A stretch of 64,000 nt of DNA from G025836975 sp040391135 (GTDB taxonomy: Bacteria; Pseudomonadota; Gammaproteobacteria; Burkholderiales; Burkholderiaceae_B): assembly GCA_040391135.1 (NCBI GenBank), contig JBEBYL010000003.1, positions 62,001 through 126,000 on the forward strand. The letters run 5' to 3'. A model generated the notes under the pieces. The model ran no database searches, was not told the origin of the DNA, and was given only the letters and a program-made list of their open reading frames with translations. Below, in pieces: positions 61,254-64,000 of this stretch; the stretch's first letter is position 1, and each line of letters opens with the position of its first letter. Both the position numbers and the translations under genes were made by a program.

Positions 61254-62489
61254 ATGCCGATGACTTTAAAAACTCCCCGCCTTGCATTTCCCCCACTTTC
61301 ACTTTTTGCCGCTGGCATCGTTCTGGCCCTGGCCCCCGCGCTGGGCTCGGCTCAGGACGCAACGCCGCCCACCGGCGCCACTCCTGCGGCGCCCGCCATT
61401 ATTACGGCGGTAGGCGAGCTGGCCACCGTACCGGCCCCCAGTCTTACCGCCAAGGCTTGGCTGACGCTGGACGCCACCAGCGGCCAGATCATCGCATCGC
61501 AGAATCCCGACGAAAAGGTCGAGCCGGCCTCCTTGACCAAGCTGATGTCGGCCTATCTGGTTTTCGAGGCCCTGGAAAACAAGCGCCTGGCACTGGACCA
61601 GAACGTGACGGTTTCCGAAAAGGCCTGGAAGACCGAAGGCTCGCGCATGTTCATCAAGCCCGGCAGCCAGGTGACGGTCGACGAACTGCTGAAGGGCGTT
61701 ATCGTCCAGTCGGGCAATGACGCCACGGTGGCGCTGGCCGAGGCGGTCGCGGGCAGTGAAGGCGCCTTTGCCGCGCTGATGAATCAGGAAGCGGCCAAGC
61801 AAGGCCTGCGCGACACCCATTTCGTGAACTCCACGGGCTTGCCCGATCCCACCCACTTGACCACCGTGCGCGATCTCGCGATTCTGTCCAAGAACCTGGT
61901 CGTAAAATTTCCGCAGTATCTGCACTATTACAGCCAGAAGGAATACACCTACAACAAGATCAAGCAGAACAACCGCAACCGGCTGCTCTGGACCGATCCC
62001 ACGGTCGATGGCCTGAAGACGGGGCATACGCAATCGGCGGGCTATTGCCTGGTGGCTACCGCGTTGCGCGACGGCCGCCGTGTGGTGTCGGTGATCGTGG
62101 GCGCGGCCAGCGATTCGGCGCGCATCGAGAACAGCCTGAAGCTGTTGAACTGGAGCTTCCAGAACTTCGATACGATCAAGCTGTTCGACAACGAGAAGCC
62201 GGCTGTCAATGCCCGTGTCTGGGAAGGCCAGGCCGAAACCGTGGGCCTGGGCTCCCAGTCGGCCACCTGGATTACCGTGCCGCGCGGCAAGGGACCGCAA
62301 GTCAAGCCGGTGGCCCAATACACCCAGCCGTTGATCGCGCCGCTCAAGCAGGGCACCAAGGTGGGAACGGTGTCTTTGTCGCTGGATGGCAAGCTGTTGC
62401 GGCAAGAGCCTCTGTATGTCCTGAACGACGTCGCCGAGGCGGGTTTCTTCGGGCGCGTCTATGACAAGATCCGCCTGCTGTTCGAATAG
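61254..62489 (+). CDS. dacC: D-alanyl-D-alanine carboxypeptidase (PBP5/6 class)
   Basis: A 411-residue penicillin-binding protein that trims the last D-Ala from peptidoglycan stem peptides in the periplasm. Signal peptide FPPLSLFAAGIVLALAPALGSA. Active-site motifs are SLTK (S93-K96), SGN (153-155) and KTG (255-257). A C-terminal PBP5 domain and an amphipathic tail (FFGRVYDKIRLLFE) give membrane anchoring. ATG 61254 or ATG 61260 start. It precedes the transaminase gene, separated by a terminator-like hairpin. Confidence 0.96.
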   Translation: MPMTLKTPRLAFPPLSLFAAGIVLALAPALGSAQDATPPTGATPAAPAIITAVGELATVPAPSLTAKAWLTLDATSGQIIASQNPDEKVEPASLTKLMSAYLVFEALENKRLALDQNVTVSEKAWKTEGSRMFIKPGSQVTVDELLKGVIVQSGNDATVALAEAVAGSEGAFAALMNQEAAKQGLRDTHFVNSTGLPDPTHLTTVRDLAILSKNLVVKFPQYLHYYSQKEYTYNKIKQNNRNRLLWTDPTVDGLKTGHTQSAGYCLVATALRDGRRVVSVIVGAASDSARIENSLKLLNWSFQNFDTIKLFDNEKPAVNARVWEGQAETVGLGSQSATWITVPRGKGPQVKPVAQYTQPLIAPLKQGTKVGTVSLSLDGKLLRQEPLYVLNDVAEAGFFGRVYDKIRLLFE

Positions 62490-62499
62490 ATAAAATAAA

Positions 62500-62529
62500 G
62501 GCCTGCGGCGGTATTTTCCGGCGCAGGCC
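62500..62529 (+). terminator. Terminator or attenuating hairpin after dacC
   Basis: A 12-bp stem with one G-G mismatch (62500-62511 with 62518-62529) and a TATTTT loop is followed by ATTTCCTTTTAATTT. It is a good rho-independent terminator candidate, so the transaminase gene may need its own promoter. Confidence 0.7.
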
Positions 62530-62566
62530 CATTTCCTTTTAATTTGTTCCCCGCAAGGCGTAGATA

Positions 62567-63430
62567 ATGATTCCCGATGTCGATAACGACAGTATTGTGT
62601 ATCTGAACGGCAAGCATGTCCGTTTGGGCGATGCCACCATTTCAGTGCTTGATCGCGGTTTTATCTTTGGCGACGGCATCTATGATGTGGTGCCGGCCTA
62701 TAACGGCAAGCCTTTTCGCATGGACGGCCACCTGGCGCGCCTGGAGCGCAGCCTGGCCGCCATCGGCATCAAGGTGAACTTTCAGCGCAGCGACTGGGAA
62801 GCCTTGGTCCTGGATATGCTCAAGCGCTCCGGCCTGGGCGATTGCATGGTGTACCTGCAAGTTACCCGCGGGGTGGCCAAGCGCGATCACGCTTTTCCGG
62901 CCGATGCCGCGCCCACCGTTTTCTGCATGGTCTCGCCTTTCACGCGGCCCGGCGCCCAGGCGCGCGAACAGGGCCTGTCCGCCGTTGGCATCCCTGACAT
63001 CCGCTGGCTGCGCTGCGAGATCAAATCGGTATCGCTGCTGGGCAATGTCCTGGCCAAGCAGCATGCTGTCGAGGCCGACGTCGACGAGGTCCTGCAATTT
63101 CGCGACGGTTTTCTGTCCGAAGGGTCGTCATGCAATATCTGGGTCGCCAAGGACGGCATGCTGCTGGCGCCGCCGCGCAGCAACTTGATCCTGGAAGGCA
63201 TCCGTTATGGCTTCGTCGAAGAATTGGCCAGCCAGGCGGGCATTGCCTTCAACGCGCGGCCCATTTCCCAGCAGGAAGTGGACGTCGCCGACGAACTCAT
63301 GCTGTCGTCGGCCACCAAAGAGCTCTTGCCGATCACAACCTACAACGGCAAGCCCGTGGGCAGTGGCAAGCCAGGCCCCGTATATGCCGCATTGCGCGCC
63401 GGCTACGACAAGGCCATTGCGGCGCTTTAA
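62567..63430 (+). CDS. dat: D-amino acid transaminase (class IV PLP)
   Basis: A 287-residue class IV aminotransferase. The PLP lysine is K153 in RCEIKSVSLLGN, and LSEGSSCNIW binds the cofactor. VYLNGKHVRLGDATISVLDRGF is the typical opening. It interconverts D-alanine and D-glutamate with keto acids, linking to peptidoglycan precursors and to the neighbouring dacC. A branched-chain enzyme is less likely from the IKSVSLL motif. Confidence 0.93.
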   Translation: MIPDVDNDSIVYLNGKHVRLGDATISVLDRGFIFGDGIYDVVPAYNGKPFRMDGHLARLERSLAAIGIKVNFQRSDWEALVLDMLKRSGLGDCMVYLQVTRGVAKRDHAFPADAAPTVFCMVSPFTRPGAQAREQGLSAVGIPDIRWLRCEIKSVSLLGNVLAKQHAVEADVDEVLQFRDGFLSEGSSCNIWVAKDGMLLAPPRSNLILEGIRYGFVEELASQAGIAFNARPISQQEVDVADELMLSSATKELLPITTYNGKPVGSGKPGPVYAALRAGYDKAIAAL

Positions 63431-63483
63431 GGAGCAGGCCGTCATGCCCGTGTAAAGCGGGCAATGGCGGCCGTACCAGGACC

Positions 63484-63759
63484 ATGCAAGAAATCCCGCC
63501 CGAACAATCCCTGATCGAATACCCCAGCGATTTCCCCATCAAGGTCATGGGCAGGGCGCATCCTGATTTCGCCCAGACGCTGACCGATATCGTCCTGCAG
63601 TTCGATCCGCACTTCAATCCCGCCACGGTCGAGATGCGGCCAAGCAAGGGCGGAAAATACATCGGACTGACATTCACGGTGCGAGCGACCTCGCGCGAGC
63701 AACTGGACGAGCTGTATCGAGCCCTGCATGCCCATCATATGGTGTCCATCGTTCTCTAG
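63484..63759 (+). CDS. ybeD: YbeD/DUF493 family protein
   Basis: A 91-residue ACT-like small protein of the UPF0250 family: FPIKVMGRAHPDFAQTLTDIV and SKGGKYIGLTFTVRATSREQLDELYRAL are diagnostic. It lies 9 bases upstream of lipB, as in many proteobacteria, and is thought to bear on lipoate metabolism, though its mechanism is not known. Confidence 0.95.
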   Translation: MQEIPPEQSLIEYPSDFPIKVMGRAHPDFAQTLTDIVLQFDPHFNPATVEMRPSKGGKYIGLTFTVRATSREQLDELYRALHAHHMVSIVL

Positions 63760-63768
63760 GCCGCCGCA

Positions 63769-64000
63769 ATGATCGACTCTCAATGGCTGCCCCGTCCCGC
63801 AAGCTACGCGGAAGTATGGCAAGCCATGCGCGATTACACCGAAGCCCGCGATGCCGCCACTCCCGACCGCATCTGGCTGGTGGAGCATGATCCGGTCTAT
63901 ACCCTGGGCCAGGCGGGCAAGCCCGAGCACATCCTGAACAGCGGCGGCATCCCTATCGTGCAATGCGACCGGGGCGGGCAGGTTACCTACCATGGCCCCG
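63769..64000 (+). CDS. lipB: Octanoyl-[acyl carrier protein]-protein transferase, 5' part (cut by window end)
   Basis: The first 77 residues of LipB, which moves octanoyl groups from acyl carrier protein to lipoyl domains. Visible are RIWLVEHDPVYTLGQAG and the active-site block DRGGQVTYHGP. The catalytic Cys lies beyond the window. The gene follows ybeD by 9 bases. Confidence 0.96.
   Translation, partial: MIDSQWLPRPASYAEVWQAMRDYTEARDAATPDRIWLVEHDPVYTLGQAGKPEHILNSGGIPIVQCDRGGQVTYHGP

Noticed and set aside
1..64000. CRISPR arrays, insertion sequences, tRNA or rRNA genes
   Set aside because: No regularly spaced repeats, transposase motifs with terminal repeats, or RNA gene signatures were recognised on either strand by eye.

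Overview
The window looks like chromosomal DNA of a betaproteobacterium of the family Alcaligenaceae (Bordetella / Achromobacter / Pusillimonas type). The grounds are the many Bug-type (TctC-like) periplasmic receptors, a wlb-like LPS sugar gene set, the housekeeping order birA-coaX ... dacC-D-amino acid transaminase-ybeD-lipB, and high GC outside one AT-richer island. Genus and species cannot be fixed from the sequence alone. No tRNA, rRNA, insertion sequence or CRISPR array was seen.

Region 1 (1-10.9 kb) is an O-antigen / LPS locus. It holds a GT4 glycosyltransferase cut by the window edge, a PglC/WlbG-type phosphoglycosyl transferase, an OafA-type O-acetyltransferase with an SGNH domain, a membrane protein that joins an LPG-synthase-like (UPF0104) half to an O-antigen ligase/polymerase half, a WbpE/WlbC aminotransferase on the minus strand, and a PglD/PglE/PglF-like trio (acetyltransferase, aminotransferase, 4,6-dehydratase). 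Together they can make and assemble di-N-acetylated amino sugars. No Wzx flippase is in view.

Region 2 (10.9-32.1 kb) is a catabolic accessory region with four Bug receptors. One operon combines a methylaspartate ammonia-lyase, a TetR regulator, two Bug proteins and an MmgE/PrpD protein, and has a palindromic TetR-type operator. A GntR (FCD) regulator is divergent from a COG4091 dehydrogenase and a complete tripartite tricarboxylate transporter (TctC-TctB-TctA). A third operon carries Bug, PdxA2, arabonate dehydratase and SDR genes under a divergent LysR gene. A HigBA toxin-antitoxin pair follows, then an Fe-alcohol dehydrogenase and an alpha-ketoglutarate-semialdehyde-type dehydrogenase beside another LysR gene. 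The enzymes point to uptake and oxidation of sugar acids and branched C5 acids.

Region 3 (32.1-33.6 kb) has a tandem glycine riboswitch leading into a DadA-like D-amino acid dehydrogenase.

Region 4 (33.7-51.8 kb) is a second envelope-glycan region. It starts with a four-gene, Gtr-like cassette (GT2, methyltransferase, small four-helix transporter, large membrane protein). Convergent to it is a translationally coupled minus-strand operon rmlD-rmlA-rmlC-wzm-wzt plus a 1299-residue methyltransferase/kinase-like/double-GT2 protein, with another GT2 upstream. This is an ABC-exported, rhamnose-containing polysaccharide system; rmlB is absent. A WecA-like initiating transferase, a GT25 transferase and an autotransporter close the region.

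Region 5 (51.9-64 kb) is mostly housekeeping: thioesterase, gamma-carbonic anhydrase, EamA transporter, waaC, waaA, galU, a GntR regulator, a stub of a SPOR-like protein, coaX, birA, an alpha/beta hydrolase, dacC, D-amino acid transaminase, ybeD, and the 5' part of lipB.
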